Assembly (NCBI GenBank): GCA_942486035.1
Contig: CALNXK010000008.1
Coordinates: 5,840,001 to 5,904,000, forward strand
Length of the DNA: 64,000 bases
Source of the DNA: Porites lobata
Taxonomy: Eukaryota; Cnidaria; Anthozoa; Scleractinia; Poritidae
Direction: 5' to 3'
The notes below the pieces were generated by a model. It was not told the DNA's origin. It saw only the letters and a program-made list of their open reading frames with translations, and made no database searches. The first letter of the stretch is position 1. Each line of letters starts with the position of its first letter. Positions 30,185 through 42,900 of this stretch are shown here, piece by piece. The position numbers and the translations under genes were made by a program.

Positions 30185-31409
30185 TGCCTGTAAACTAGCT
30201 GGATAAGCTAAGTGCACGTTCCACTATAAACAACTTGCTCTTAAACCTTAACCCAGGGTTCTCATTAAGCGCCAGCAACCAGCTGAAAAACCGGTTACTT
30301 TGAGGTCCGTGCTGTCTACTTTAAGGGGAAAATAGATAAAGTGAGGGAGTGGAAGCCTCAAGTTGCCTACAACACTTCATTGCCAAGCCCCCTACTTTTA
30401 CATCCTAGCTGTCTACTTTAGAACTTAATGAAAACCCTGTAACCTTATCCGGCTGACATGCATTGCTCAAAACGTCACTGCTTAAACTCCCTAATAACAC
30501 CAACTACGCATCCTCATTCGCTATGGACCTTGAGAAAGACGTATAATTAATATTATATATTTTATGTTGCAGGTCATTATCAAACCCAGGTTAAAATTGT
30601 TTCAACCTAGCTTATTCTTTGGGCACACAAAAGTTTTTGCTCGCAAAGGCGCCATGTTGAAACTCCAAAAGAGAGGAGGAAGTGGGGCAAGTCAAAGGGA
30701 GCTTTTTCCTCCCCTTCCCCTCCCTCTTTTTTCTTTTGCCCCTAGCTATTTCTACTCTCCCCAATACCAATCCTCCTCTCTCACAAAATCAAAGATGGCG
30801 GCTATGAACATAAACAAACATAAACCACTAGGGACAGCGCATAACTAATCAAAAGGTGAAAGTGGGCGACATGCTGTTGCTAGCGGCCTTTTAAACAAGC
30901 AGCTTTCGACCACCAAAAATACACCTGCCCAGCAGGCTACCTAGCTTAACACTCAGTTTCCTTTGTGTCCTAACACTATGATCATGAATAAGACGTAATT
31001 AGGGCTTCATTGTGCTGGACAGTAGTGATTAAGAATCACGCTAGGCAAGAGCCCATGGGCTCCTGACCTAGGTTAAAAATTTTAACCGCAATTTAATGTG
31101 GACCTACAAACAGATACAGGGAAAATCTGTTCGTGACTTCCATTATCTAAATGCAGCCTGCAAGGAACCTGACAGGAAGCAAAGCATGTATCTAAAGATT
31201 AAAAGGGTAGCAGTAGAAATTAAGTCCACTGGGTGGAAAAATATTTCTCTTTTTATTTTCCGTACTCCCCCACCCCTGCCCCGCCCACAAAACCTAGCAC
31301 TTTTAATTGACTCACATCCAGTTAAGCATTCATAGCATAATAAGGCACAAGGAAAAAGAAGGGTGTAAACAATCTAGTGCAATTTAGGATGGTAATTTAC
31401 ATTGACTAC

Positions 31410-31546
31410 CTGTTGAGGAGGGAAATGCTTGACAAAAGATCCACCTTTGGTCCACCCTCTCCATAAGGTTCATATGCTGTAACTGGTTGATCCTCAGGGA
31501 AGAGTTTCTTTACTTCACAGCATGGGAGTCGGCAGTTAGGACTCAG
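31410..31546 (-). CDS. Dicer-like exon 3 in the duplicate copy
   Basis: 137 nt, acceptor TTTTAG|CTGAGTCC, donor AACAG|GTAGTC. It joins phase 0 from exon 2 and reads LSPNCRLPCCEVKKLFPEDQ and onward. It lacks the four bases present in unit 1, so the strong TTTTAG acceptor gives the open frame directly. Confidence 0.6.
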
Positions 31547-32781
31547 CTAAAACATTTTCTATCCCTTGCAAAATCTGCTTGATTCAAAAAAATTTTGTGT
31601 TATTGACCAAGCATGAGGTAAATATAAAGGTGGCTGGATATTGACCAAGTTCTTTTTTGCATTTTTATTACCTGAGACAAGATTAAGGTCAATAAAGATG
31701 CAAAAAAGAAAGAGGCCAATATCCAGCCATCTTGACCAGACAAGCTTGGTCAATTGTTTATTGACCAAAAAAATACTTTTTCTTGCGCTACCAGCAAGGG
31801 AAATCCCAAGTGGGCAAGATGGGCCCACCTTTCCCACTTGGGTAGCCAATCATAATGTACATGTAGGATTGGCTTCATCTTGCCTGCTCACAGATTCAGC
31901 CAAACATCAAATGAGATTACTGCACATTCACACTGCTTGACAATCAACAAGGGGTCAATTCAACAAAATTTTGACAAGTGTTACATGTACATGTACTTTA
32001 ATTTACATGAAAAGGTGTAGGTATTTTTTTCAAACTCTAGTAAAAGTGTTATTAAACTGAGTCCAGGTTTCTTTCAAGGGTGGGGACTATCCCACTGCTC
32101 TACAGGAAATTTAAAGAAGAAGGAAGTAAATTTAATTAGACAGCAATATATTAGATGATAGAGTGCTCAATGTCAAGTGTGGGGGTGCAAAGGGGGATCA
32201 TCCCCCTCCTCCACTGAAGGGATCTGGGAGCCTCCCCAGAGAAAAATTTTAATTTGGGGGCCTTGAAAAGTGAATTGCACTGCAATTGCAGTGAATTGAA
32301 AATAGCAGATAGAGGAACATCTTGGTCCCATGATCAATCACAATGATATTACATGTATCTTCTGATTTTTGGTGTAACAATGCTTATGAAAGAAGTCAGG
32401 ATTGCAACAGTACACCTGTTACTCAGGGTTGTCAAAAAGTTTTGAAGTAGATGGCTGAGTTGTCAAAGTAAGCGGCCAGTCCAGGGATATTTTATTTAAA
32501 AACACTCCATCCATAAAGAAATGCCAAGCAGAGTAGCCAGCCGATACTAACCAAGAAGGCAGCGATTTTCACTGGAAAACTTACTGCATTGTAACATTGT
32601 ACTGCATTGTAACTTACTGCATTGTAATAGTCAAAGAGACCTCAGAAATCAACCCTCTTGATTGTTTTCAGTGCTTTCATTCTTTTTCCACAATCAAATA
32701 TGGGATTTACTTCAAGGTTTCACCTTGGGCTTATTTAAAATCAAACCATAAACTAAATTCACTAAATCTTACTGGCTATAC

Positions 32782-34262
32782 CTTAAACTTCTCCTCAGCC
32801 TTTGCCTTTTCTGTCTGTCTAACAAGAACAATGAATTTGGCCCCTGTAGATTTCAGGCTCCTCTTCACATTGAAATAATGTTTGTGGTCCTTAGGCATCC
32901 CTTGACGTATCCGCAAGCTACATCTGCGTGCATACAGGTCCTTTTCAATCTCAAAAGTTGCGACAAGGACATTTACGGAACCATCTTGCATGCAATCCAT
33001 AACGGTTACCTTACCCTCCACTTCATCAACCAGGCCTTGCTCAAGAACATCTTGTTTTGCTTTCTTACTACAGACACACGCTCTCTTCAGAAAATTGTAC
33101 TCAGGAAATTTATCTGATAGCTTATTAATGAGAGAATTCAGAGCCTTTGCAACGATGGTACTAGGGACAAGAATGACACACAAGGGATCATCACATTGAG
33201 TCTTTGATCCATACGTTGTTGGCACATTTTGCGGTTGAGAGGCTACTGTCCAGTTGTCGGGAAGTTGTGTTGAAGCCGACAAGTCAACAGGTTGTTGCTC
33301 AGGAAATCCTGTTAGATCATCTGCAGCCATATGAGTTTGATCATCCGATAAGGGGCCTGAATCTGCACATAGACCTTCTTGGCAAATGGACCCTTGAAAA
33401 GAACAATCTGCAGTGTAACCAGGCTTTAAATGCATTGACATGTGAAACAGCAGTTTCTCTGTCAAATCAGTCAATTCACATCTTTCAAAACTACTATCCT
33501 CCAGCAAGTTGACAACTAAACTTAGCTGTGTCCTGCAATATTGGAGAATGAGCAGGTCATAGTTTTCACAACATTTTTTTTCAAACTTCATGATCTCTTT
33601 TATCGTAATTTTGGCAATATAAGCAGTGTGCTCTGGCCCAAACAACAAGAGAACCTTATGGCACTCGCTTAAAACATGTTTGGCAAACTTGACACATTCT
33701 CGAGTTGCATCTTGCTCTTTGGTGTCTTTCAGAAATATGACAGCATTTTGAAGAATTTCCTTGAGCTTACAAGTACGTTGATTGTCCTCAGAAGCATGAG
33801 TGTAGTACACTAACTCTTCATCACTACGTTCTCCATATCTGTTCAAGCCCGGCAAATCATAAGAAACAGATGCCTTGCAATTAAATGTTTCCTCCACTGA
33901 GCTAAGAAACCGTTCAGTACCTTGCAGACATGATAGTTGACGTGAAATCTCTGAAGACAGCCCAACAATTTTTGGCCTAAAATCCAGTTCACAATTATCT
34001 ACATGATTTAAAATAAGTGCGAACGGATGACCTGGAGAAGTAGCATGATGGCACTGGTCCAGAATAATCAAGCTGATAGATGTTAAATTTAACACTCCAA
34101 CTTTTATAAACTGTAGAAAACTGGAGGCTGTTGCAACCAAAATATCACTTTTATGAGGCAACCATTGATTGTTTCCAGTAACCTCATCTTCATCAAAATA
34201 AGTTTTCACAGACAACATACTTTGGTTTGCCATAGCATTCAGGAATGGCTTCACCAACTGAG
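32782..34262 (-). CDS. open Dicer-like exon 2 in the duplicate copy
   Basis: No stop or frameshift in 1,481 bp; acceptor TGTCTTCAG and donor AAG|GTATAG are unchanged. The frame is open upstream into the intron to an ATG at 34299. Motif II (DQCH) and the altered motif VI region are as in the first copy. Whether this is ever translated is unknown, given the broken exons on both sides. Confidence 0.5.
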
Positions 34263-34727
34263 CTGAAGACACAAAGGAAAAAACGATTAAGTGGCCCAAT
34301 ATTATTATTGATGGGTAACTTCAACCCTTGTTACATCACACGCATGCAGCACAACTTGTCATTAGCTTATCATTAATGAAATGGAAAAATAAAGTTGATG
34401 GATACATATTATTTTGTGAGTTAAGCAGGTCTGGAAATAAATATAGATGTATTCAAGTTGTTTTTTCTTTCTTGACTGTTCATCATTAATTTTCCCACAG
34501 CCCAGTGTCAGGAATTGTATCCATCCTGTGATAATGCCCTCCCTACATCTCTACACAGACTGTATGTCTCTAGTGGGAAAGAGGGTATATGGTACATTTT
34601 CTACCCACAAGTAAAAAAGCCAGAAGCTGGAGTTTCCTTCTGATTAGTCAAGAAACAATTGTGAATAAGTTCTGTTGATTGATTGATTCATCACGTCTTT
34701 CAGTGAAAACATCAACAGATTATAATA

Positions 34728-35581
34728 CAGTGAAACCTGTATTAAGCGGAAAACCTCGGGGAATGTTGTAGTGTCCACTTAATACAGAGAGTCCGCCTAA
34801 TACAGGTTTCGATAGATAATGTCATATGAGGTGTCGAGTGCCATTCAAATGAACAGTGGAAATGTTTAGAATATTCCCAGAGACTATGACGCTATACAGT
34901 ACATTTGCATTAATTTCCTTATTAAAGTGGACCAATTGATCATAGTACCAAAAACATAATTACAACTCAAATTTGAAGAAATCAGATGAGTGAAACAAGC
35001 TGATTAGAAGCAAAATGACATAGAAAACAATACTGTACTGTGAAACTAATCAAATAAGTTCATCAAGTCATGTTTTTAAATGTAAAAATCAAAAAATTTA
35101 TGGGTGGCAGTCTTTTGCATTTCCGACATCTGGCATGTTGGGTGGTGGAATTTAATTACAAGTGTCCGTTTAATACAGGTAATCAACAATAGAAATGACT
35201 ATTCCAGGTGCTTTTAAGGTGTCCGCGTCTGTTTCCGCTTAATAGAGGTGTCCACTTGATAACGGTTTTATGTAAATTAAATAAAGGAAATAAATTTGGG
35301 GACTTCGGCTACTGTCCGCTTAACCCTTTAAGCCCCAATATCCACATACAAATTCTCCAAACTGATCTCCATACATTTCCTTAAAGAATGAGTTGAGAGA
35401 ATTTGATAAAAGATCCAAGCATTTTCTCTTAGGTGATCATTTTATTAATTCTCACAAACCTAATCTCATGATAATGTATGAATATCGTTAGGAGAAAATT
35501 GCTGTTGGACACTATTGGGACTTAAAGGGTTAACAGAGGGTGTCCGCTTACTACGGTGTCCGTTTAATACAGGTTTCACTG
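34728..35581. mobile_element. Tigger/pogo-like element, unit 2 copy, with nested MITE
   Basis: Same ends as the element at 15144-15794. It is about 200 bp longer because a piggyBac-type MITE is inserted at 35324-35529. Confidence 0.75.
35324..35529. mobile_element. 206-bp piggyBac-type MITE
   Basis: Inverted ends CCCTTTAAGCCCC and GGGACTTAAAGGG, flanked by TTAA on both sides (35320-35323 and 35530-35533). The corresponding unit 1 position (about 15760) reads CGCTTAATAGAGGG with one TTAA and no element. TTAA duplication and C/G-run termini are typical of piggyBac elements. Confidence 0.9.
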
Positions 35582-36388
35582 TCGGATAGAAATCAAATCA
35601 CTTTACATTTAATGTAAAGTACAGGGTTGTCAATAAGGTTTTAAGTAGGTGGAAAAAGCTAAGGAGAAGGCAGAGATAAAAAAAACTCACACCAAAGGCA
35701 AAACTTGCACATCCCAAAGGCTCAAGTTTCTAGGGGGATTTGGGGCCATGTCAGTCTCACTATTTTTTAACTTTTCTCTTGGCCCTCGTGACAAGACTCC
35801 CATTCTCATGTTTTTTTGTTTTTAGGAAATCATTCTAAAATGAAATGGTACCTTGCTGGATAAAAATGGAAATTTAATGGAGAATGCCAGTGCCCATTCA
35901 AGCCTACAAGGCATTTTGTCTAACATTTTTAGCCATGAAGTTGGCTTATCTGGAAGAAACTACCCAGTTACTATGAGTTTCATCCTAGTGATGACCTCTT
36001 CCCTGGCCCCTTAAGAATCATAAAAAATGGCATCTTGTTACAAGAAAGATCACAAGATAATATTCAGATATATAAACAGTGAATGCTCCTAACAGAAAGA
36101 GGGCCGTGTTTAATCTTGATCAGGAAAAAAAAAATAGAATCTCACCACTTTTTGTAGAATCTCCAGATTTTTGGGGGGGGAGGGGGAGGGATTTCCAGAT
36201 TTTCCTTTATCAGGGTTGGCAGGTCTGAGAGCTATTGCCACTCTAAATAATTATAATCTCTAACTCGACTGACTCGACTCCTACAAGTAAGATATAGCAA
36301 CTGATTTTAGCACTGCAGTTTTACATAAACTCTCCTTGTAATCTTAAGCTTACCACTCTCGTCGTTAACCAAAAGAACCATCAACCCA

Positions 36389-37019
36389 CAATAAAAACAA
36401 CAATAAAAAACAACAATAAAAACGATCAGAACGATCATATCTTTTCTTTTTATATTTCGTTATCTTATGTAAAGGCAAGAAAACAAGCGTAAAGTTATGT
36501 TTTAGCCAAGCAGAACCGTAAAAACATTACATTTGCATACTGGTCAATACAGCAACTTCCGTTTTATACAAAAATAAATTACTCCGCGTCGCCAGCCGCG
36601 CTCTACGTCTGTTAGAAAAGTATTGACAGTTTCTCCTAAAAACTGTACCTAATGAACCATTCTATCTGAAAGAAAAAATTTTAAAACTATGTTGAGAAGC
36701 GGTACAAATCGAAATCCGTGCCGCTTGTCACGTTCAAAGTGATGGATTATGTTACATGTGAAATCATGCAGAACGACCTTTGAACATCGACGCGTGCCGG
36801 TTTCCTTCGTACAACATTCGTAAAAACATTTTCTGTAGGGTTTAGCTAAACTCTGACTCAACAAGCCAACACTAGTATGTTAAATTTTTCTGCCCGCTTA
36901 ACTGAACACTGCACCAGAAGCAAGAGTGCCCGGCCGGGCGACCGGGAACTTTTTTTCAGTCGCCCGAAGCTAAATGTTAGTCGCCTCAGGCGACCGGGCG
37001 CCGTTAGAGCACAGCCTTG
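36389..37019. mobile_element. 631-bp insertion splitting Dicer-like exon 1 of unit 2
   Basis: Bounded by ACCCA at 36384-36388 and 37020-37024; unit 1 has one ACCCA and continuous exon. It starts with an A-rich CAATAAAAACAACAATAAAA tract and ends with GC-rich complementary words (CGACCGGGCG and CGCCCGG-like) around 36930-37010. No ORF of note. The element class is not recognised. Confidence 0.65.
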
Positions 37020-38584
37020 ACCCAGGTTTCAGAGCTCGTCGCCGAAACTGCTGGAAGATCTTAAATGCAATGAAAAGCTTGGACTCGCTTCTAGCCATAC
37101 AAACAACACTCGCACTTTCAGAATCCAACGCTTTTTCCACCAAATCCACTGCATAGTGTGGACGCTGAAATGAGATTTCTTTTTCTCGTTTACTTACATT
37201 CATCGTTTAACTCTATGGATTTAGTGTGTTGTGGGTGAAAAAAAGTCGTTTTCACAGAAGTTTGGAAAAGACCGCCACGGAGGCGGCCATCTTTAAATTG
37301 GTACCCAGTCCCCCAATATTCTGTCTCGTTGGGTCACAGGTCACCCAAGCTCCGTGCATAAACCGCATGTGCCCATTCTCTAGACTACGTGAGAAATTCA
37401 ATATAGTTGAATAGTTGAATGTAGAAACGCATTTCACTTACCTAAACCTGGTTTTTTTGCTGCGTTTTCTTTGCAACCTGGGCTCAATTCACGGCCATGC
37501 TCTATGGTTTTGCAGCTCGCTGTTTGCGTTTTCTGTGCAACCTGGGATTAATTCATGGCCATCATGGCTCTATGGTATTGCAGTTCGATGTTTGTTTGGT
37601 GTTATTTTCCTTAAAAATGTGAACCGAAGCTAACCAAGGTTGGTTACTGAGCGCAACCTCAACTCACAATTGCTCTCGCATCACAAACCATCGCGCTGAT
37701 CCGCCATTAAACTCCATCACCTTTTCCACTCGTCCTGAGTAATGCATTGCGATTTTGGTGGAAAACATTTCATCAAGCTTTAGGTTCTGGCAAGAGCCAT
37801 CCCATTATGGCTCTTGGTTCTGGGCAGTTTGGCTTGCGCTCATCTCAAAAACTACGCGTTGCGAAGTGAACGCGGTGATTTCACACAGCCCTTACATACA
37901 CTAATCTCATTGGCTAGTTCTCAAGACTGAATAGTTTCTCAGGAAATGCTTATTCTCCATTTGCACGCCTCCCATAATGCACCTTGTTTTCCCCCAAAAG
38001 TGATGAATAAAAATTGTCTTTACATTCGTCTTGGAACGACTGTAACACCAAGGAAAAATGAAAAGCAAAGGTTATGCAAAATTTGGGCGGGGGTGGGGAG
38101 GGGGGGAGGCGCAAACAAGGTGAATTATGGGAGATGTGCAAAGGGTGAAAAAGGTAATGAGCGAGAGAGGAATCAATAGTAAAACACTGCTGCATGCATT
38201 GTGGTTAAAAAAACCAGATGTATTATGAGTAGATATCGAAAATATTCATGTCCCTGAGGTCTGCTGCGTTGTTCGCTCGCTGAGGGAAGAGGGTAGAAGG
38301 GTGTTTTCTTTTATTAAAAATAAAATGATTTTATTAAGTTAAAAACAACAGATGTTAGCCTAGTGGTTTTTATTAGATAGGGAACTCGCATGGGCTGAGA
38401 TTCGTAAACGTTCTGATAGATAGATTTTTCTTTACTCAGGGATAATCGGTATTTTCTCCCAAACCATTAGCCTGAGAGAGCATCCGGTTGTTTCGGCTCT
38501 AATTTCACCCGCCGGAGGGAGAGAAGCGACGACCAGAATACGTCTGTGGTTCTCAGGGTACCAAACTGAAAGGTGACACTTATT

Positions 38585-38678
38585 TAGCCTGTGAACAGGC
38601 TCTCTGTTTGGGGAAAAAAAATAGCAAGGATTCCCTCTCCCTAGTTCCCCGCTCGACCAAAGGCCTGTTCACGGGCTA
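38585..38678. mobile_element. short palindromic MITE, unit 2 copy
   Basis: Counterpart of 18010-18102, with TAGCCTGTGAACAGGC and GCCTGTTCACGGGCTA ends. Confidence 0.65.
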
Positions 38679-39830
38679 ACACAATTTCGCAAGGCGAAGC
38701 AAGGGCGACTGGAATCAGTAACACATGAAAACTGACCAGGTTTATCAAGCAGCTTCAAAACCCTTTCTTCACCCTGTTTATTTGTGTACTAAACCTTAAA
38801 TCTAGGCACTAGTTTAACATCTTATCCATGTTATCTGATACAATTCGATATTTTTTATTAATTGCTAACCTTAACCTGGGTTAAATTTTTGGTTATTCAC
38901 GAATACAAAAATATTATAGGGCTTTAGCTTTTTTACTAACAGGAAAAAAGGAGCTAACTCGAAGAGTAGGGGGTGAACATATAGCGGGCTAATTCACTAA
39001 GAGGTCTAGAAGGCGACCTCACTAACATTCCATTGTAGATATCAACCTGATTTGGCTGGTAAGTTTTTTTTTTATCTCCTGGTCAAAAGTTTTGTTTCAT
39101 TCTCCTTTCATATTTTGCGATGCTATTCTGCCTATTGTTGAGAAAATTGTCAGCAAGGAGCATTTAAACTTCGAAGCCATCAAACATATTCAACAGTCAG
39201 AATGCATGGGGGAAATTTTTCTAAAATTATTTTACTAGATAGGAATAAGCCTCGAATGACTACTCAAGACAAAGTAAGGGTCGCACAAACACTGGTTGAA
39301 CTCCTTCGTGGCCGCAGCAGTAGCAAAGCCAAACAAGTTTAAACTTGTGTCTTGCGACTTTCCTGTTGAATTAACTAACGACAAGAGAGAATAAGCTCCT
39401 TCTATCTTCCTTACGACCCCCGCTCCCACACCCCGACAATTTAACGTCAAATTCGCCATTTCTCAAAATCCCATCCAAAAAAAATCTAGCCAGAGGCTAA
39501 ACATAAGGGGTTTTTACTCGTGACTGACATCGTTCCAAAGTTTACAGAATTTTCAGCAAACGACCTTAGACATTCTGTCTCAGAATTCGACTGCCCTTGG
39601 ACGTACCTAGATGGCAAAACCCCACACTTTGGAAAACTTTTCTACAATTCACCTCCTCGCCAAATTGACCAAATTGGCCTTAAAAATTTTATCACTTTGA
39701 CCCTTCATGTCCTAACTTGCGTTTGTTATCTAACACCTCTACAAATGACGAAATTCATACCAAATTTTATATTTACATTTTAGCACTGAACTTTCACGAA
39801 ATTTCGCTCCTTTAGCTGAATTATCTCTGA

Positions 39831-39836
39831 TTTATT
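39831..39836 (-). terminator. polyadenylation signal AATAAA, gene copy 2
   Basis: AATAAA on the minus strand, 77 nt past the stop of copy 2. Confidence 0.6.
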
Positions 39837-39912
39837 TAATTAAAGTTATTCTTGCCTTTATGATTACGTGAGCCGTTCTCAACTCACACATGAGGTGGAG
39901 AATTCTAGACGT

Positions 39913-42900
39913 CTAAATGTTCGGTGTTCTGCCTTTCCAGATTTTTCGCTTCAGCAAGATGGCAAAACGAACAAGTTGCGACAGCAATGCAAATAGGATC
40001 AACAACGCAAACAGCGCAAAAGGAAAACTGAGAAGAGCCACTTGGATCCACTGTAGGACGTCAATGATGCTTTTGTTTGGACCTTCGGGGCGGACTGCAG
40101 AGGACGCGAGAGTCGCTGTTGTCACGTTTATGGTCGCGATACAAGACAAAGTTATCAGAGAAAAAGTTTCCATTCTATCTGCTGTGCGGTCCCTGAATGG
40201 CTTCTTGATTGAATGATGAACTGCCATCAAAATACAGGCAAATGACATGCAACAGGAACAAACCATGAAATTGGGAATAAAGGCGCGAAATATAAGAAGC
40301 ACAAGCCTTCGACCAATCAGAACGCTTTCCCAGTAGAGCGTCCCTTGATCATGCGCAGTAGTTGGACGGAAAGGGCCAAGCAAAATGTTGGATATTTCGT
40401 TGGTGCATTCTTCGCTATTATGTGATCCATTTCCATCGTCAATAAGCGATGAAAGGCGGGTGTATCTATTATGAGAGACTGGTTTCCCCCTCTGTTTGGT
40501 GTATGAACGTTTAACAAGCCAGTAAACGAGAAACGGTAGGGGAACAATACACGCACCAATAAACTGTTTCCATGATATGGTCTTGTTATACAGCTTTCCA
40601 GAACCCAGGTACAGAACCCCGACGAATGGAACGACAAAAATAACATTAAAAGCTAGAAGACAGTGCTGCCACCATTGCCAGCAAACAACGTTACCATCGT
40701 AGTAAAGACGCAGTTCAGACCCAATAGGTACGCAGTGCATTAACTTGAGCGAGGTTTCAGCAAGACGCTCGTAACCAAGCAACAGGATTTCCATGGCAAC
40801 AGCCACGTAATGAACGAACAAAGGCTTGTGTTTCTTCAATATTCGGTAAACCACCAAATTAAGACAGTAGATCATGAAGACGTGACCTATGGCAACAAAT
40901 ACCAGCGCAGAGAGGAACATTTCCTTAGTGACCGCTGTCAGTCCCGCAAAGGGGCAGCCAATTTTCTTGTCCAGGATATGGACTTCAAAGTTAAAAGCAG
41001 CGACCATCGTGGAAATGTACGGAACTTTTTCCATCATTGTTTCCACAGATGTGGTGCTTAGCAAGTCGAATACTTGGTAGAAATAAAACGTAATTCTGAT
41101 ATAGCCATTCTCGCTTTCTTCTTTTTCAAGAACCAAGTCTCTTTGCAAATTCTGTTGACGACGATCCTTTTTAAACCGGAAAATTTGATCTTTCAGAAAA
41201 CGAACAAGAGGAGGTTTCTTCAACAAATAGAAAGTCAAAACGATGGTATAGATTGCCATGAAAAGCCACAATTGAAAATTGCATCTACATTCGTCAGCTT
41301 TTCGACATTTGGTTGAAAAGAGTGATTCAGTAAAACCAGGAGCACATCTTCCACAAAGAACACCTTGCCGGTAACCATAGCAACGGTTGAAGTCCTGGTG
41401 GTGGTGACTTTCACCGCTGCAATACTTCTCGGGACAAGGCACAAATGTCAGGGACGAGAAATTGCTCGAGTTTTTAATTTTGTAACCCCAAAAATCTCGT
41501 TTAGCGACAATGTTATTGGGTCCTTTGCAGTGGGCTCCAAATGGGCACTCAAGACAACTGAAGCCTTTGCGAACCGACAGTCCCCTGGAAAATCCACTTT
41601 GAAGACTGTACATTTTTGAACGGCACATTAGGCATGCAAATATCTCAGTTGTAACATTAATACGGCAAAATGAACTGTCCTGCTCACCGTCATAGCTGAA
41701 GTGAGTAAAATTGTAAAATCGAAGCGAGCTTCCCATTGGACATTGAATAGTAGAGTTCGAGTCGATATCGAAATAGCCACCGTAAGATATCCTGAGAACA
41801 GGTTGTTGACGAGCCCGCCGACTTTCAGAGAATTTTGTTTCAAAAGAGGTGCTCTTTATCTTGATTGGTCCTCCGCTTTCCGAATGCAGAAATCTGCCAA
41901 CTTTAAAAGAAATGCCTTTGAAAGTTCCCTCTTTTCCCTCTTCGCGCTTGAAAGCACAGTTCTGGAACTCAACCTTCGCACTGCCGTATCCAACATATAC
42001 ATGACCTGTGTCGCTCAAGGCAAAATTATTGGTGAAATTGCATCTTCGAAATTGAACATAACCGTTAATAATTTGAATCGCACCCGCCTCATACCCAAAG
42101 TTGTTTTGAAATAGCGTGTTTTCAACAAGGACACTACTGTTGTAAATCCACTGGGGATGGGTGTCGTTTCTCTCCCCTCCATTAACACATCCTCTGTCTA
42201 CCAGCTTATCGGAGTCGAAAAGAAAAAGAAACGCTCCCTGGCCAGTCATATACGCTGGCAAGTTTTCGTATTTTTGCACTATCCACTCGTTCGTTTCTAG
42301 ACTGAAACTGTCACGGAACTTGCAGCCTCGCAGAGTGATCGTCTTGTTTCCCTTGGCAACAAACACAAAGGCATTAGTTGGTCGACCTGCAAAGGTTGCA
42401 TTTTCTATTTCAACGTTTACTTTCGAAGGTATCTGTTTGTCTAGAAGGGGGATGATGATGCGAATACCAAATGTAGCGTTCTGCCGGTTGTATTCTTGTA
42501 CTTCTTTACCGTCAAAAACCGTGTTGGTTACTTGGACATCAACGCGGACGGTATTGTTTAGCAAACCGTACACGTCCATCAAGTTATTTCGAAATGTGCA
42601 GTTGTGAATGCTTGTAAATAAATAAAAATTGCTGTCGTTCATAACAAGCGCGTCATACGCAACCATCCGGACACCATATAAGGAGGACCTCACAGTTACA
42701 CCTTCGAGACAAACATTGAAATTCGGTGTTAAGCTAACTGCAACTTCGGAGCTTTGAACAAACGATGTGTTGAAGATGTTAATTGTTCCAGACTGAGATG
42801 TAGTTCCCGTCACTTGCAATGTAGCGGCCTTTACTGTTCGATTCATTTTATTCATTTTATTGTCGTAGAAGCGGGACCCATTAACTTTTAAGTCGATTGT

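Larger units (their letters stand above)
29561..37203 (-). pseudogene. truncated, disrupted duplicate of the Dicer-like gene (exons 1-4)
   Basis: The duplicated block ends in the intron before exon 5, so this copy cannot encode the end of DUF283. Exon 1 (37203 to 36354) is split by a 631-bp insertion at 36389-37019 with ACCCA on both sides. Exon 2 (34262-32782) is fully open; exon 3 (31546-31410) is intact and in frame. Exon 4 (29679 to about 29561) has lost its last ~20 bases and splice donor through a ~95-bp deletion whose junction reads GGCCGGG|AGTTTCG. The 5' part is thus unable to give a normal product. Of 21 substitutions against exon 2 of the first copy, about 19 change the residue, consistent with relaxed constraint. 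A transcript starting downstream of the insertion could still translate exon 2. Confidence 0.8.
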
